From the NCBI GenBank assembly GCA_900548595.1, contig URLB01000048.1, positions 1 to 14,197 on the forward strand: a stretch of DNA of 14,197 nt. The letters are read 5' to 3'. The position numbers and the translations under genes are program-made. Positions 1-8,141 of this stretch are shown piece after piece. Each line of letters opens with the position of its first letter. Within the stretch, counting starts at the first letter, position 1. The stretch is from an uncultured Eubacteriales bacterium. Its GTDB lineage: Bacteria; Bacillota; Clostridia; Lachnospirales; Anaerotignaceae. The notes under the pieces are model-generated. The model saw only the letters and a list, made by a program, of their open reading frames with translations, had not been told where the DNA came from and did not search any database.

Positions 1-606
1 CATATCGTAAAAAGGAGTTCCTTCCTCTATTATCAGGCTGTATGCCGAAATATGTTCCGGGTTCAATCCGACTGCCTTTTGTAAAGTTTCTCTCCAGTCC
101 GACAAACTTTGACCCGGCAAAGAAAACATTAAATCCAAATTTATATTATCAAATCCAACCGCCCTCGCATCATAAAAATTTCTTTCAAACTCTTCAGCAG
201 TATGTATTCTTCCTATTGATTTAAGAAGCCTGTTCTGCCACGCCTGCAAGCCGATACTCAATCGATTAAAATACATGCTTTTCAGTTCCGTAAGCTTGTC
301 TAAATCAAGCGTTCCCGGATTTGCCTCCATTGTGATTTCGGCTTTGCTGTCTACATCATATCTGTTTATAACAGCATCCATTATCTTTCCCATAAGTTTT
401 GGCGCCAATATTGAAGGAGTACCTCCGCCTATAAAAATGCTGCGTACATTCATTCCTTTCATTTCACCTGCGGCATCGGAAATCTCTCCGCACAACTTAT
501 TTACATAGACCTCAAAATATTCATCCATTCCGCCGTAAGACGGAAAATCGCAGTAAAGGCATTTTTTTACACAAAACGGAATGTGTATATATAATGAAAT
601 ATCCAT
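1..606 (-). CDS. hemW: HemW-type radical SAM protein (coproporphyrinogen III oxidase-like), 3' end outside window
   Basis: The first 202 residues are present and the frame runs off the left edge, so the end of the radical SAM region and the HemN_C domain are missing. The start is very typical: the 4Fe-4S motif CX3CX2C at residues 12-19 (CVKKCLYC) followed by DF, then IGGGTPS at 59-65, EANPGT at 94-99, RLSIGLQ at 115-121 and NLDLMFSLPGQ at 156-166. These are the family's SAM-binding and core-strand landmarks. HemW proteins bind SAM and heme and are thought to act as heme chaperones; many were misannotated as the oxygen-independent oxidase HemN. The ATG at 604-606 is preceded by AGGAAGTG on the minus strand at suitable spacing. 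A terminator and a promoter separate it from the SLH gene upstream, so it probably starts its own transcript. The family call is confident; heme chaperone function is inferred. Confidence 0.92.
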   Translation of the reverse strand, partial: MDISLYIHIPFCVKKCLYCDFPSYGGMDEYFEVYVNKLCGEISDAAGEMKGMNVRSIFIGGGTPSILAPKLMGKIMDAVINRYDVDSKAEITMEANPGTLDLDKLTELKSMYFNRLSIGLQAWQNRLLKSIGRIHTAEEFERNFYDARAVGFDNINLDLMFSLPGQSLSDWRETLQKAVGLNPEHISAYSLIIEEGTPFYDM

Positions 607-676
607 TTCTTCACTTCCTAACATAAAAGATTATACTAATTTATTTTACCATATCCAGCTCCTCGCTTTACTCTAT

Positions 677-705
677 ATTATAATCAAAATATCTCAGCTT
701 GTCAT
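677..705 (-). promoter_or_regulatory. Probable sigma-A promoter of hemW
   Basis: On the minus strand ATGACA (700-705) is followed after exactly 17 bp by a perfect TATAAT (677-682). It lies about 70 bp upstream of the hemW ATG and after the terminator of the upstream gene. T-tracts on the plus strand at 714-718 and 724-728 (A-tracts on the minus strand) sit one helical turn apart just upstream of the -35 box, as an UP-element would. Confidence 0.55.
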
Positions 706-765
706 AAATAATATTTTTATATATTTTTATATACTTTTAAATACCTTAAAATATATTTATAGCAT

Positions 766-800
766 AAAAAATAGCCCTTCTTTAAGAAGGGCTATTTTTT
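766..800 (-). terminator. Rho-independent terminator of the SLH-repeat gene
   Basis: An inverted repeat, ATAGCCCTTC (771-780) and GAAGGGCTAT (786-795), has a TTTAA loop. A-residues flank it on the left and T-residues on the right, so it could terminate in both directions. It starts just past the stop codon at 806 of the minus-strand SLH gene, which is its likely client. Confidence 0.85.
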
Positions 801-805
801 CTAAA

Positions 806-3202
806 TTATTTTTCCTTAGCTACGATTTTTGTTACTTTACCGTCCGAATTTCTTGAAAGCTGAACGGTGTAGTCTCTTCCGGGAGCTTTTCCGATAAATT
901 CGTCAAGATCCATTTCATCTCCGTCAACGATTACCGTAACGCTTCCGGCAAGATAATAAATGTTTCCTGTATATGAGCCGCTCGAAAGTTTTTCGCCGAT
1001 TTTTACTTTATCTTCGTCAATTGAGAGAAGATTTCCGCTTACACTCTCTTTTGCAGATGACGCCTTTATTTTAGATACTTTATCGTCATCATCAAATGTA
1101 AGTTCTACTTCAAATTCTTCGTCATCGTCAACCTTGTCCTCAAGCTTTGATACCGATGATGATTTTCCGTCTATTGTAACCTTACAGCTTTTTGCAAGTT
1201 TATGTGTAACCTTATCTCCGTCTGAAAGTTTGATTTTTATTTCCTTGCTTGAAATCGAAACTAATGTTCCTTCATCTTCCTCTGTATCGGAAGAACTGTC
1301 ATTTGTCTCGATTTTTACCTTTTCGGCTCTATCAGCTCCGTTTAAAGTTATATAAGCCTTAACGTTTTTATTTCCGCTGCCGTATGAAGAAATTACCGAG
1401 CTCATGCCCTTTATTTTTCCGTCAACATAGAAATCACAGCCTTTTGACGAATATGTATATGTATGGTATTTTCCGTTTGAGTCTTTTATCTTTATTCTGT
1501 CTTCGTCAATGCTTTCAACTCTTCCGCTTGTTGAGCTTTCTTCATCCTCGTCTTCAAGAGAAGCCGCTATTTTTGTTACTTTTCCTCCTGAAAGAGTAAG
1601 TTTAACCGTATACTCCTTATCATCGTCAAATCTGTCTTGCAGCTTTGAAATGCTTGATGATGACCCATCAATTGTAACCGTAACGCCTGATTTAATATCA
1701 TATGTCTTTGACGAGCCGCTTGAAGGTTTGATTGTGATAGATTTTGTCGAAAGCTTAGTAAGCTTGCCGCTTGCCGATGTAGATGAAGAACCTTTTTCTG
1801 CTTTTATTTCTGTTACTTCTTTCTTAGAATTAAGCTTAAGTTCAACTTCAAGGGTTTCATCGTCATCATATTCATCTTTAAGGTCGTCAAAATCAACCGT
1901 TTTTCCGTCAAGCTTAACCTCTATGTCGTCAGTATCGTCAAGAAGATAGTACGAATATGTCTTTCCGTCAACTTTTATTGTAATTTTTGATGATGTAAGA
2001 CCTGTTACAGTTCCCTCAAGAGCTTTTTTCTCAACGGTTTCCGCTGTAATTTTTGTTACATATCCGTTTTTATCGGCAGTTATCTCCGCCTCAATATTTT
2101 CACCGTCTTTAACAAGCTCGATAAGATCGTCTATATCCTTTGATGTCTTTCCGTCAAGCTTGAGCGTAACGTCATTATAGTCGTCATCAAATTTATATGT
2201 AGCTTTTTTGCTTCCGTTTTCAATTGTAATTCTCGTTTTTGAGATACTTGTAATAGTACCCTCTTTAATATTCGACGATGTTCCCGACGAATATGCCGTT
2301 ATAAATGTAGCAGTTCCGTTATTTACAACAACTATAACGCTGTCGCCCTCGTTAATATCGGCAACCTCTCCTTTATCACCCTCATACATTACGTATACTT
2401 TTGAATCTATCTTGGCAGTCTTTTCTCCGGCCGTAGTTTTTACCGTAATGCTGTCGTCGGAAATTTTTGTCACTTCTCCGACAATCTGTTCATTTACAAC
2501 AGGACCTCCTGTATTTCCGCCGCTTCCCGTTCCTTTAAGTTCTTTATATGTTTTTGTTGAAAGAACCGCCATTTCCGCTCTGTTTATATTAGCCTTAGGG
2601 TTAAAATTGTTATTTGCGTCTCCTACCATAAGGTTAAGTCTGTTAAGAAGTTCCAGATAAGGAACAGATGAAGCTGTTATGGCATTTTTATCATTATATT
2701 TAAGCGCTGCCGACTGGTTTACAGTATATACCTTTGAAAGAGCCTTTCCGAATATTACTCCGACATCTTCACGCGTTGCATTTCTCTGCTCTGTAGATGA
2801 CGACATAAATATTTTAAGGTCATTAGATGAAAGTATGGAGTTTTCAAGTCCGTAAGCCACACATTCGTATGCCCATGAAGGTATGTTGGCATTTTTCATT
2901 GTGCTTGTCCATTTTGAAATAACGGAAGCAGAAGCCTTATTAGCGCTGTTATATGAGCACATTATCTGATATACAAGCTGCATAGCTTCATTATATGTAA
3001 CATTGTTTCTGGCTTTACATAATTTTTTGCCGTTTTCCGTATATCCTGCCATAAGTCCCAACGACGCCGCCTCGTCAATGTATTTTGCAGCCTCCGGCCA
3101 TGGAACGTCATTTATATCTGCGAATGTCGAAGCAAATACCGTATTGATACTTCCGGTCATGCACATTGCCGCCGTAGCCAATGCTATTATTTTCTTTTTC
3201 AT
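806..3202 (-). CDS. Exported SLH-domain protein with seven tandem acidic beta-type repeats
   Basis: The product is 798 residues. ATG at 3200-3202 is preferred over an upstream TTG at 3218-3220 because GGGAGG (3210-3215) lies 7 nt before the ATG and the TTG would precede it. Residues 1-24 form a Sec signal peptide (MKKK, hydrophobic core, VFA cleavage context). Residues 26-222 hold three divergent SLH domains; their ITRAE-type motifs read TYNEA, ATRED and INRAE. A Gly-rich linker (224-234) follows, then seven repeats (about 242-798), each starting like G-x-hydrophobic-x-x-I and ending KVTKI-x-A, with acidic DDD or DDDE turns. SLH domains normally bind pyruvylated secondary wall polymers, so a non-covalent cell-surface location is likely. 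The repeat domain is not one I recognise; structural or cation-binding roles are only guesses. The gene has its own promoter and terminator. Confidence 0.88.
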   Translation of the reverse strand: MKKKIIALATAAMCMTGSINTVFASTFADINDVPWPEAAKYIDEAASLGLMAGYTENGKKLCKARNNVTYNEAMQLVYQIMCSYNSANKASASVISKWTSTMKNANIPSWAYECVAYGLENSILSSNDLKIFMSSSTEQRNATREDVGVIFGKALSKVYTVNQSAALKYNDKNAITASSVPYLELLNRLNLMVGDANNNFNPKANINRAEMAVLSTKTYKELKGTGSGGNTGGPVVNEQIVGEVTKISDDSITVKTTAGEKTAKIDSKVYVMYEGDKGEVADINEGDSVIVVVNNGTATFITAYSSGTSSNIKEGTITSISKTRITIENGSKKATYKFDDDYNDVTLKLDGKTSKDIDDLIELVKDGENIEAEITADKNGYVTKITAETVEKKALEGTVTGLTSSKITIKVDGKTYSYYLLDDTDDIEVKLDGKTVDFDDLKDEYDDDETLEVELKLNSKKEVTEIKAEKGSSSTSASGKLTKLSTKSITIKPSSGSSKTYDIKSGVTVTIDGSSSSISKLQDRFDDDKEYTVKLTLSGGKVTKIAASLEDEDEESSTSGRVESIDEDRIKIKDSNGKYHTYTYSSKGCDFYVDGKIKGMSSVISSYGSGNKNVKAYITLNGADRAEKVKIETNDSSSDTEEDEGTLVSISSKEIKIKLSDGDKVTHKLAKSCKVTIDGKSSSVSKLEDKVDDDEEFEVELTFDDDDKVSKIKASSAKESVSGNLLSIDEDKVKIGEKLSSGSYTGNIYYLAGSVTVIVDGDEMDLDEFIGKAPGRDYTVQLSRNSDGKVTKIVAKEK
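809..2479 (-). repeat. Seven tandem protein-level repeats of about 80 residues
   Basis: Repeat starts in the SLH protein are near residues 242, 314, 396, 478, 559, 644 and 722, giving periods of 72 to 85 residues. Shared features are an opening GxV/LxxI/L, an I-x-IK strand, an IDGK or LDGK turn, a DDDE-like acidic turn, an alternating V-E-L strand and a closing KVTKI-x-A. The repeats diverge at nucleotide level, with only short shared strings such as TTTCCGTCAAGCTT, so this is old duplication within the gene, not a recent DNA repeat. Confidence 0.8.
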
Positions 3203-3256
3203 ATTTTTTCCTCCCAACAAATGTTTTTGATTTCAGAAAATAAAATAACTGATTTT

Positions 3257-3285
3257 ATTATATAATTTATATCTTACAAAAACAA
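3257..3285 (-). promoter_or_regulatory. Probable promoter of the SLH-repeat gene
   Basis: Minus-strand TTGTTT (3280-3285) and a perfect TATAAT (3257-3262) are separated by 17 bp, about 55 bp before the ATG at 3202. The surrounding DNA is very AT-rich, so chance -10 matches are common and the call is moderate. Confidence 0.45.
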
Positions 3286-3460
3286 CTAAACCTCAGTATC
3301 TTAATATTATTGTAAGTTTTCTGTAACTTTCCGAATATTATATATATCTTTCGTAAGGATAAGTCTACCATAAAATATACATTTGCGCTAATGAAAATAA
3401 TTCCAAATTTCGACAATTACAATTTATTTTTTTAACCTTTCCAACATAGTTAAATGTTTC
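3286..3460. other. AT-rich intergenic stretch between divergent genes, no gene seen
   Basis: This is the middle of the 331-bp gap between the divergent SLH gene and ktrB. I find no credible coding frame with a ribosome binding site, no strong hairpin followed by a T-run, and no GC-rich core that a c-di-AMP riboswitch would need. It probably only spaces two divergent promoters and may carry unrecognised operators. Confidence 0.5.
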
Positions 3461-3488
3461 TTGCTTTTTATTATTTTTGATATATAAT
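3461..3488 (+). promoter_or_regulatory. Probable promoter of ktrB-ktrA
   Basis: TTGCTT (3461-3466) and TATAAT (3483-3488) are separated by 16 bp. The -10 box is perfect, the spacer is one base short of optimal, and the site is 45 bp upstream of the ktrB ATG. Confidence 0.45.
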
Positions 3489-3533
3489 ATATGACGTAGC
3501 AAAACATAACAGATAAATACGGAGATATTTCCA

Positions 3534-4877
3534 ATGAGACAAAAATTAAAAAATCTTACTCAGGCACAAACAATAGCGTTGGGCTTTTTTATTGTAATTC
3601 TTATGGGTACTTTACTTCTTATGCTTCCGATATCGTCCAAAAACGGTCAAAGCATAGGCTTTATCCCCGCTCTTTTTACATCGGCCAGCGCATCGTGTGT
3701 TACGGGACTTGTAGTCGTCGATACGTATACGCATTGGTCCACATTCGGACAGATAGTTATAATAACGCTTATCCAAATAGGCGGTCTAGGATTTATAACT
3801 CTCGGCGTATTATTCTCGCTTCTTCTTAACAGAAATATTAATCTTAAGCAGAGAACCCTAATAAGAGAAAGCGTAAACTCAATCCACATCGGCGGAGTAG
3901 TAAAACTTGTAAAAAAGATTATAATAGGCACTTTTGCGATAGAACTTATCGGCGCCGTTATAATGTCTTTTTTCTTTATACCCGAGCTTGGTTTTACCCG
4001 AGGAGTATACTACAGTGTCTTTCACTCCATATCCGCTTTTTGTAACGCCGGTTTTGACCTGATGGGTTACAGGGGTGAATATACGTCGTTTACGACCGAA
4101 TTCGGTAATCCGATAATCAATATAACCATAATGGCTCTTATAGTAATAGGCGGTATCGGATTTATTGTCTGGGATGATATATCAAAACACAAGCTTAATT
4201 TCAAAAAATATATGCTGCATACCAAAATAGTTTTGGCTACGACATTCTTCCTTATAGTGGTCGGCGCAGCTTTGTTTTATGTTTTTGAAAAAGATAATCT
4301 TATGGCAGGTATGAGCGTTTCCGAAAAGATATTCTCATCCCTTTTCAGCTCTGTAACTGCAAGAACAGCCGGTTTTAACACAATAGATACCGCAGGTCTT
4401 ACTTCCAGCAGTAAGCTTCTTACTGTTATTCTTATGTTCATAGGAGGAAGTCCGGGTTCTACAGCCGGCGGTATAAAAACAACTACCGTATCGGTAATAA
4501 TTTTCTATGTATGGAGCAACCTGCGCGGCGGCAGCGACTGCAATATATTCAAGCGCCGCGTCAGCGACAATACCGTTAAAAAAGCAGGTGTAATTATATG
4601 CATCAATCTTATGCTCGGTCTTGTCGGTACGTTGGCTATATGTCATCTGCAAAACGGAGCGCCCATAAGCGATGTGCTTTTTGAAGTGTATTCGGCTATA
4701 GGAACTGTCGGTATGTCTACAGGTATAACAAGAGAGCTTACAAATGCCTCAAGGCTTATAATTACCTTACTGATGTATTGCGGACGTGTAGGCAGTATGA
4801 CGTTTGCTCTTGCATTTACCGAAAGAAAAGTTACGGCGCACATATCGTTGCCGGAAGAAAAAATAACTGTAGGTTAA
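3534..4877 (+). CDS. ktrB: Ktr potassium uptake system, channel subunit KtrB (TrkH/KtrB family)
   Basis: The product is 447 residues, a usual KtrB length. It is an integral membrane protein with four fused M1-P-M2 units. The four selectivity-filter segments are visible: TGL (57-59), NAGFD (171-175), TAGFN (278-282) and TVGMS (391-395), each keeping its filter glycine. The Gly/Ser-rich stretch GGSPGSTAGGIKT (304-316) matches the intramembrane gating loop after the third unit. KtrB proteins carry potassium, often with sodium dependence, and need the cytosolic KtrA ring for regulated activity. The ATG at 3534 has GGAG (3521-3524) at 9 nt. ktrA follows after 24 bp, so the two form an operon. The family assignment is confident; ion dependence is not visible in the sequence. 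Confidence 0.95.
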   Translation: MRQKLKNLTQAQTIALGFFIVILMGTLLLMLPISSKNGQSIGFIPALFTSASASCVTGLVVVDTYTHWSTFGQIVIITLIQIGGLGFITLGVLFSLLLNRNINLKQRTLIRESVNSIHIGGVVKLVKKIIIGTFAIELIGAVIMSFFFIPELGFTRGVYYSVFHSISAFCNAGFDLMGYRGEYTSFTTEFGNPIINITIMALIVIGGIGFIVWDDISKHKLNFKKYMLHTKIVLATTFFLIVVGAALFYVFEKDNLMAGMSVSEKIFSSLFSSVTARTAGFNTIDTAGLTSSSKLLTVILMFIGGSPGSTAGGIKTTTVSVIIFYVWSNLRGGSDCNIFKRRVSDNTVKKAGVIICINLMLGLVGTLAICHLQNGAPISDVLFEVYSAIGTVGMSTGITRELTNASRLIITLLMYCGRVGSMTFALAFTERKVTAHISLPEEKITVG

Positions 4878-4901
4878 TAATAAAAAGGCGGGAAATTAAT
4901 T

Positions 4902-5555
4902 ATGAAGTCTGTATTGATAATAGGTTTAGGCCGTTTCGGTCATCATTTATGTAAAAACATGGCAGAGCTAGGCAACGAAGTTATGATAATAGACAGCGAC
5001 GAAAAAGCTGTTGAAGATCTTGCTCCGATAGCTACCAGCGTTCTTATAGGAGACTGTACAAACCCTGAAGTTTTAAAAAATCTCGGTGTGGGAAACTATG
5101 ATATATGCTTTGTATGTATCGGTTCAAACTTCCAGAGCAGTCTTGAAATTACAAGCCAGCTTAAAGAGCTCGGCGCAAAATATGTAGTTAGCAAGGCTAC
5201 GCGTGATATCCAGGCAAAATTCCTTCTCAGAAACGGCGCTGACGAGGTAGTGTATCCCGACAGGGATATAGCTGAAAAAGCCGCTAAAAAATTCACAGCA
5301 AACAATGTATTCGATTATATCGAGCTTTCCAGGGACTATTCCGTATATGAGATTCCACCTCTTAAAAACTGGGTAGGAAAGTCCATAATCGATTCCAACA
5401 TTCGTCCGAAATATCATATAAGCATTCTCGGTGTAAAGCATGTCGACGGAGATGTAACAATGCTCCCTCCTGCCGACTATGTAATCCAAGAATCCGATCA
5501 CCTTATGATAATAGGAAGCTCAACATACGTTCAGCAGCTTCTTAAGTTATTATAA
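4902..5555 (+). CDS. ktrA: Ktr potassium uptake system, regulatory RCK subunit KtrA (TrkA family)
   Basis: The product is 217 residues, the single-RCK length of KtrA rather than the double-length TrkA of Gram-negatives. Residues 1-125 form a Rossmann-type RCK_N domain with GLGRFG (8-13), acidic D31 at the end of the second strand for nucleotide ribose contact, and IGDCTNPE (49-56). Residues from about 135 form RCK_C, which in Firmicute KtrA can bind c-di-AMP. KtrA octamers bind ATP, ADP or NAD(H) and gate KtrB dimers on the cytoplasmic face. The ribosome site is AAGGCGG (4885-4891), a slightly weak match. Direct adjacency to ktrB supports the call. No clear terminator follows; the secG promoter lies about 20 bp after the stop. 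Confidence 0.94.
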   Translation: MKSVLIIGLGRFGHHLCKNMAELGNEVMIIDSDEKAVEDLAPIATSVLIGDCTNPEVLKNLGVGNYDICFVCIGSNFQSSLEITSQLKELGAKYVVSKATRDIQAKFLLRNGADEVVYPDRDIAEKAAKKFTANNVFDYIELSRDYSVYEIPPLKNWVGKSIIDSNIRPKYHISILGVKHVDGDVTMLPPADYVIQESDHLMIIGSSTYVQQLLKLL

Positions 5556-5571
5556 ACAGTAAAAATTTTTG

Positions 5572-5600
5572 TTGCCGTATCATTTTTTATATGTTAGAAT
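5572..5600 (+). promoter_or_regulatory. Probable secG (secG-rnr) promoter with extended -10
   Basis: TTGCCG (5572-5577) and TAGAAT (5595-5600) are separated by 17 bp, with TG one base upstream of the -10 box (5592-5593). It sits 43 bp before the secG ATG. Confidence 0.55.
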
Positions 5601-5642
5601 GATATAAGTGATTTTATGCAGAATATTAGGAGGTATATATAA

Positions 5643-5876
5643 ATGTTATCTACAGTTTTATCTGTTATTTTAGCGATAATAGGCGTAATATTATGTATCG
5701 TTGTACTTCTTCAGTCAAACCGTGCGGCAGGTCTCGGCGCTGTAAACGCTTCAAACTCAGGCGATTCATACTGGAGTAAAAACAAAGGCAGTTCTATGGA
5801 AGGTACTCTTGCGAGAATAACAAAAATTCTCGGAGCTCTTTTTATGATTATAGCTCTTGTTCTTTGCTTTATATAA
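5643..5876 (+). CDS. secG: Preprotein translocase subunit SecG
   Basis: The product is 77 residues, the normal length for Firmicute SecG. Two membrane segments (about 3-23 and 57-76) flank a short polar loop. The family signature runs through LLQSNRAAGLGA (22-33), followed by a Gly/Ser-rich loop and a conserved RITKILG-type entry to the second helix (58-64). SecG is the accessory subunit of the SecYEG channel and helps SecA-driven export. The ATG at 5643 has a strong AGGAGG site about 8 nt upstream. It is followed by a hairpin terminator and then rnr, a gene order common in Firmicutes. Confidence 0.93.
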   Translation: MLSTVLSVILAIIGVILCIVVLLQSNRAAGLGAVNASNSGDSYWSKNKGSSMEGTLARITKILGALFMIIALVLCFI

Positions 5877-5886
5877 TAATTATTAT

Positions 5887-5914
5887 GCCGGCATTAACGC
5901 CGGCTTTTATTTTG
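5887..5914 (+). terminator. Hairpin terminator or attenuator between secG and rnr
   Basis: GCCGGC (5887-5892) and GCCGGC (5899-5904) form a 6-bp all-GC stem with a 6-nt loop, followed by TTTTATTTTG. The stem is short and only 46 bp remain before rnr with no convincing promoter in them. Partial read-through into rnr is therefore likely. Confidence 0.7.
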
Positions 5915-5959
5915 TTTAAAAATCATATTTTAGGTAAACCATAAACAGGAGGTGTTTTT

Positions 5960-8107
5960 ATGGAATTTGATGAAATGTTACTTAAACGAAAAGAACGTAT
6001 AAAAGAATATATAAACAGCGAAAATTATTTGCCTCTCAAAAGACATGAACTGGCTGTAATGTTGGATGTTCCCGTAGCTGATATTGATATGTTCAATTCT
6101 GTTATAGATTCGCTTATTTCCGAAGGTTCGGCAGTCGAAACCAAAAAAGGCAAAATAATGCCTGCCGAAAAGCTTAATATTTATCCCGGAATATTTACGG
6201 GAAACGCAAAAGGCTTTGGTTTTGTTCGTATAGACGGAATGGAAAACGATATATTTATACCGTCTGACAGCGTAAACGGCGCAATGAACAAGGATAAAGT
6301 TCTTGTGAAAATAAACGAGCGTCCCCACGATGGGTTCAGGGCTGAAGGCGAAATTATAAAAATAACGGAAAACGGTAATTCCGGCATTGTCGGAACATTT
6401 GATGCAGTAAAAAATTACGGCTTTGTAATTCCAGACGATAAAAAAATAGGAAGAGACATCTATATACCCGCAGGCAAAACAAAGGGATCGGTAAGCGGAC
6501 ACAAAGTAGTCGTAAAAATAACAAAAAGAGCTACAGATAAATCAAGCGCCGAAGGAGTAGTTACGGAAATAATAGGACATATTAACGATCCCGGCGTAGA
6601 TATCATGTCAATAATAAAGCAGTTTGAATTACCGGGAGATTTTCCCGACGATGTAAAAAAGCAAATAGAGTCCATAGACCCCGATGTCATTGATGAAAAT
6701 TCAACCATCGGCAGGGACGACTACCGAGATATACTTACGGTTACAATAGACGGAGACGATTCCAAAGATTTTGATGACGCTGTGTCGGTAAAGGTTCTGG
6801 ATAACGGAAATTATGAACTGGGCGTTCATATTGCCGATGTAACAGAATATGTAACGGAAAATTCACCCCTTGATAAGGAAGCTCTCAGAAGAGCAACGAG
6901 TATTTATCTTGTGGACAGGGTAATACCTATGCTTCCGCATAAGCTGTCAAACGGCATTTGCTCTTTGAATCCCAATGTTGACAGACTTGCCCTCAGCTGC
7001 GTCATGGAAATAAATCAAAAAGGCGACGTTGTAAGCCATAAAATATCCAAAAGCGTAATAAGGTCTGATATGCGTATGACATATAAAATCGTCAACGATA
7101 TTCTTAAAGACGAAAATTCACCATATCGGAAAGAATACGCTCCTTTTATCAATATGTTTGAGGATATGCTCGGTCTTAGAAATCTGCTTCTTATTAAAAG
7201 AAAAAGAAGAGGCTCCGTTAATTTCGACCTTCCCGAATGTGAGATAGTTCTTAACGAAATAGGCGAACCTATTGATATAAAGCCGCACGAACGCAACATT
7301 GCCACAAGCATAATCGAAGAATTTATGCTTATATGCAACGAAACCGTTGCCGAAGATTATTACTGGTTGGAACTTCCTTTTGTCTACAGAAATCACGAAG
7401 CTCCTGATGAAGAAAAAATAAAAACTCTTTCAAGATTCATTTATAATTTCGGATATAGGTTTAAAGGCAAAAACGACGGTGAAGTACATCCCAAGGATAT
7501 TGCAAAACTTCTTGACGCCGTAAGCGGAAAACCCGAAGAACATATAATAAGCAGGACAGTACTCCGAAGTATGAAACAGGCAAAATATATGCCGGAAAAT
7601 CTGGGACATTTCGGACTTGCATCTAAATATTACTGCCATTTTACTTCGCCCATACGCCGCTATCCGGACCTTCAGATACACAGAATAATAAAGGAAAATC
7701 TTGACGGCAAATTAAACGACAAGCGCATAAAACACTACAACAAAATCCTTACGGAAGTATCCGAGCAAAGCTCCAAGCGTGAACGTCTGGCGGAAGAAGC
7801 GGAAAGAGAAACCGACAGATTGAAACAGGTTCAGTATATGTCAAAACATATCGGCGAGACATACGACGGCATTATTTCAGGCGTAACAGGTTGGGGAATA
7901 TTTGTCGAACTGTCAAATACCGTAGAAGGTCTTGTTGCGCTCAATTCCCTTGCGGATGACTACTATATATATGACGAGTCTAATATGTGCGTAGTCGGTC
8001 AGCATACAGGTAAAAAGTACAGTTTGGGGGATAAAGTAAGCGTGATTGTGGAAAAAGCCGATATTGCCATGAGAACTATAGATTTTATTCTAAACGAGGA
8101 ACAATAA
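5960..8107 (+). CDS. rnr: Ribonuclease R (3'-5' exoribonuclease, RNB family)
   Basis: The product is 715 residues, within the usual RNase R range. Domains in order are an N-terminal winged helix (about 1-70), two cold-shock OB folds (about 73-135 and 143-205), the RNB catalytic domain (about 255-590) and an S1 domain (632-713). The active-site block IDGDDSKDFDDAV starts at 263; D264, D270, D272 and D273 have the same spacing as D201, D207, D209 and D210 of E. coli RNase II. HFTSPIRRYPDL (560-571) is the second signature. RNase R degrades structured RNA and acts in rRNA quality control and, with SmpB-tmRNA, in nonstop mRNA decay. The protein ends soon after S1 with no long Lys-rich tail. AGGAGGT lies about 7 nt before the ATG. 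The smpB gene that often follows is absent here. Confidence 0.96.
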   Translation: MEFDEMLLKRKERIKEYINSENYLPLKRHELAVMLDVPVADIDMFNSVIDSLISEGSAVETKKGKIMPAEKLNIYPGIFTGNAKGFGFVRIDGMENDIFIPSDSVNGAMNKDKVLVKINERPHDGFRAEGEIIKITENGNSGIVGTFDAVKNYGFVIPDDKKIGRDIYIPAGKTKGSVSGHKVVVKITKRATDKSSAEGVVTEIIGHINDPGVDIMSIIKQFELPGDFPDDVKKQIESIDPDVIDENSTIGRDDYRDILTVTIDGDDSKDFDDAVSVKVLDNGNYELGVHIADVTEYVTENSPLDKEALRRATSIYLVDRVIPMLPHKLSNGICSLNPNVDRLALSCVMEINQKGDVVSHKISKSVIRSDMRMTYKIVNDILKDENSPYRKEYAPFINMFEDMLGLRNLLLIKRKRRGSVNFDLPECEIVLNEIGEPIDIKPHERNIATSIIEEFMLICNETVAEDYYWLELPFVYRNHEAPDEEKIKTLSRFIYNFGYRFKGKNDGEVHPKDIAKLLDAVSGKPEEHIISRTVLRSMKQAKYMPENLGHFGLASKYYCHFTSPIRRYPDLQIHRIIKENLDGKLNDKRIKHYNKILTEVSEQSSKRERLAEEAERETDRLKQVQYMSKHIGETYDGIISGVTGWGIFVELSNTVEGLVALNSLADDYYIYDESNMCVVGQHTGKKYSLGDKVSVIVEKADIAMRTIDFILNEEQ

Positions 8108-8111
8108 GAGA

Positions 8112-8140
8112 TTGACATAAAAATAATGATATGATATATT
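8112..8140 (+). promoter_or_regulatory. Strong promoter of the MarR-MATE operon
   Basis: A perfect TTGACA (8112-8117) and TATATT (8135-8140) are separated by 17 bp, with an extended -10 TG at 8132-8133. It begins 5 bp after the rnr stop codon. The predicted start of transcription (about 8147) falls inside the palindrome that follows. Confidence 0.75.
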
Positions 8141-8141
8141 T

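Noticed and set aside
42..508. Plus-strand open frames at 42-224 and 275-508
   Set aside because: They lie opposite hemW, which has a full set of radical SAM motifs on the minus strand.
1509..1949. Long plus-strand open frame opposite the SLH-repeat gene (others at 960-1355 and 2208-2660)
   Set aside because: These frames are Ser-, Leu- and Val-rich mirror images of the Asp- and Lys-rich repeats on the minus strand, lack ribosome sites and match no family.
809..2479. Possible CRISPR-like or DNA satellite array
   Set aside because: The periodicity is in the protein; nucleotide identity between units is low and there are no alternating repeats and spacers.
3203..3220. TTG start six codons upstream for the SLH-repeat protein
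   Set aside because: The GGGAGG ribosome site lies inside those six codons and is correctly spaced only for the ATG, which also begins a classic signal peptide.
3286..3533. Possible c-di-AMP (ydaO-type) riboswitch ahead of ktrB
   Set aside because: Such riboswitches control Ktr genes in some Firmicutes, but the leader after the predicted promoter is under 50 nt and the upstream DNA is AT-rich without the needed GC-rich helices or conserved G-rich segments.
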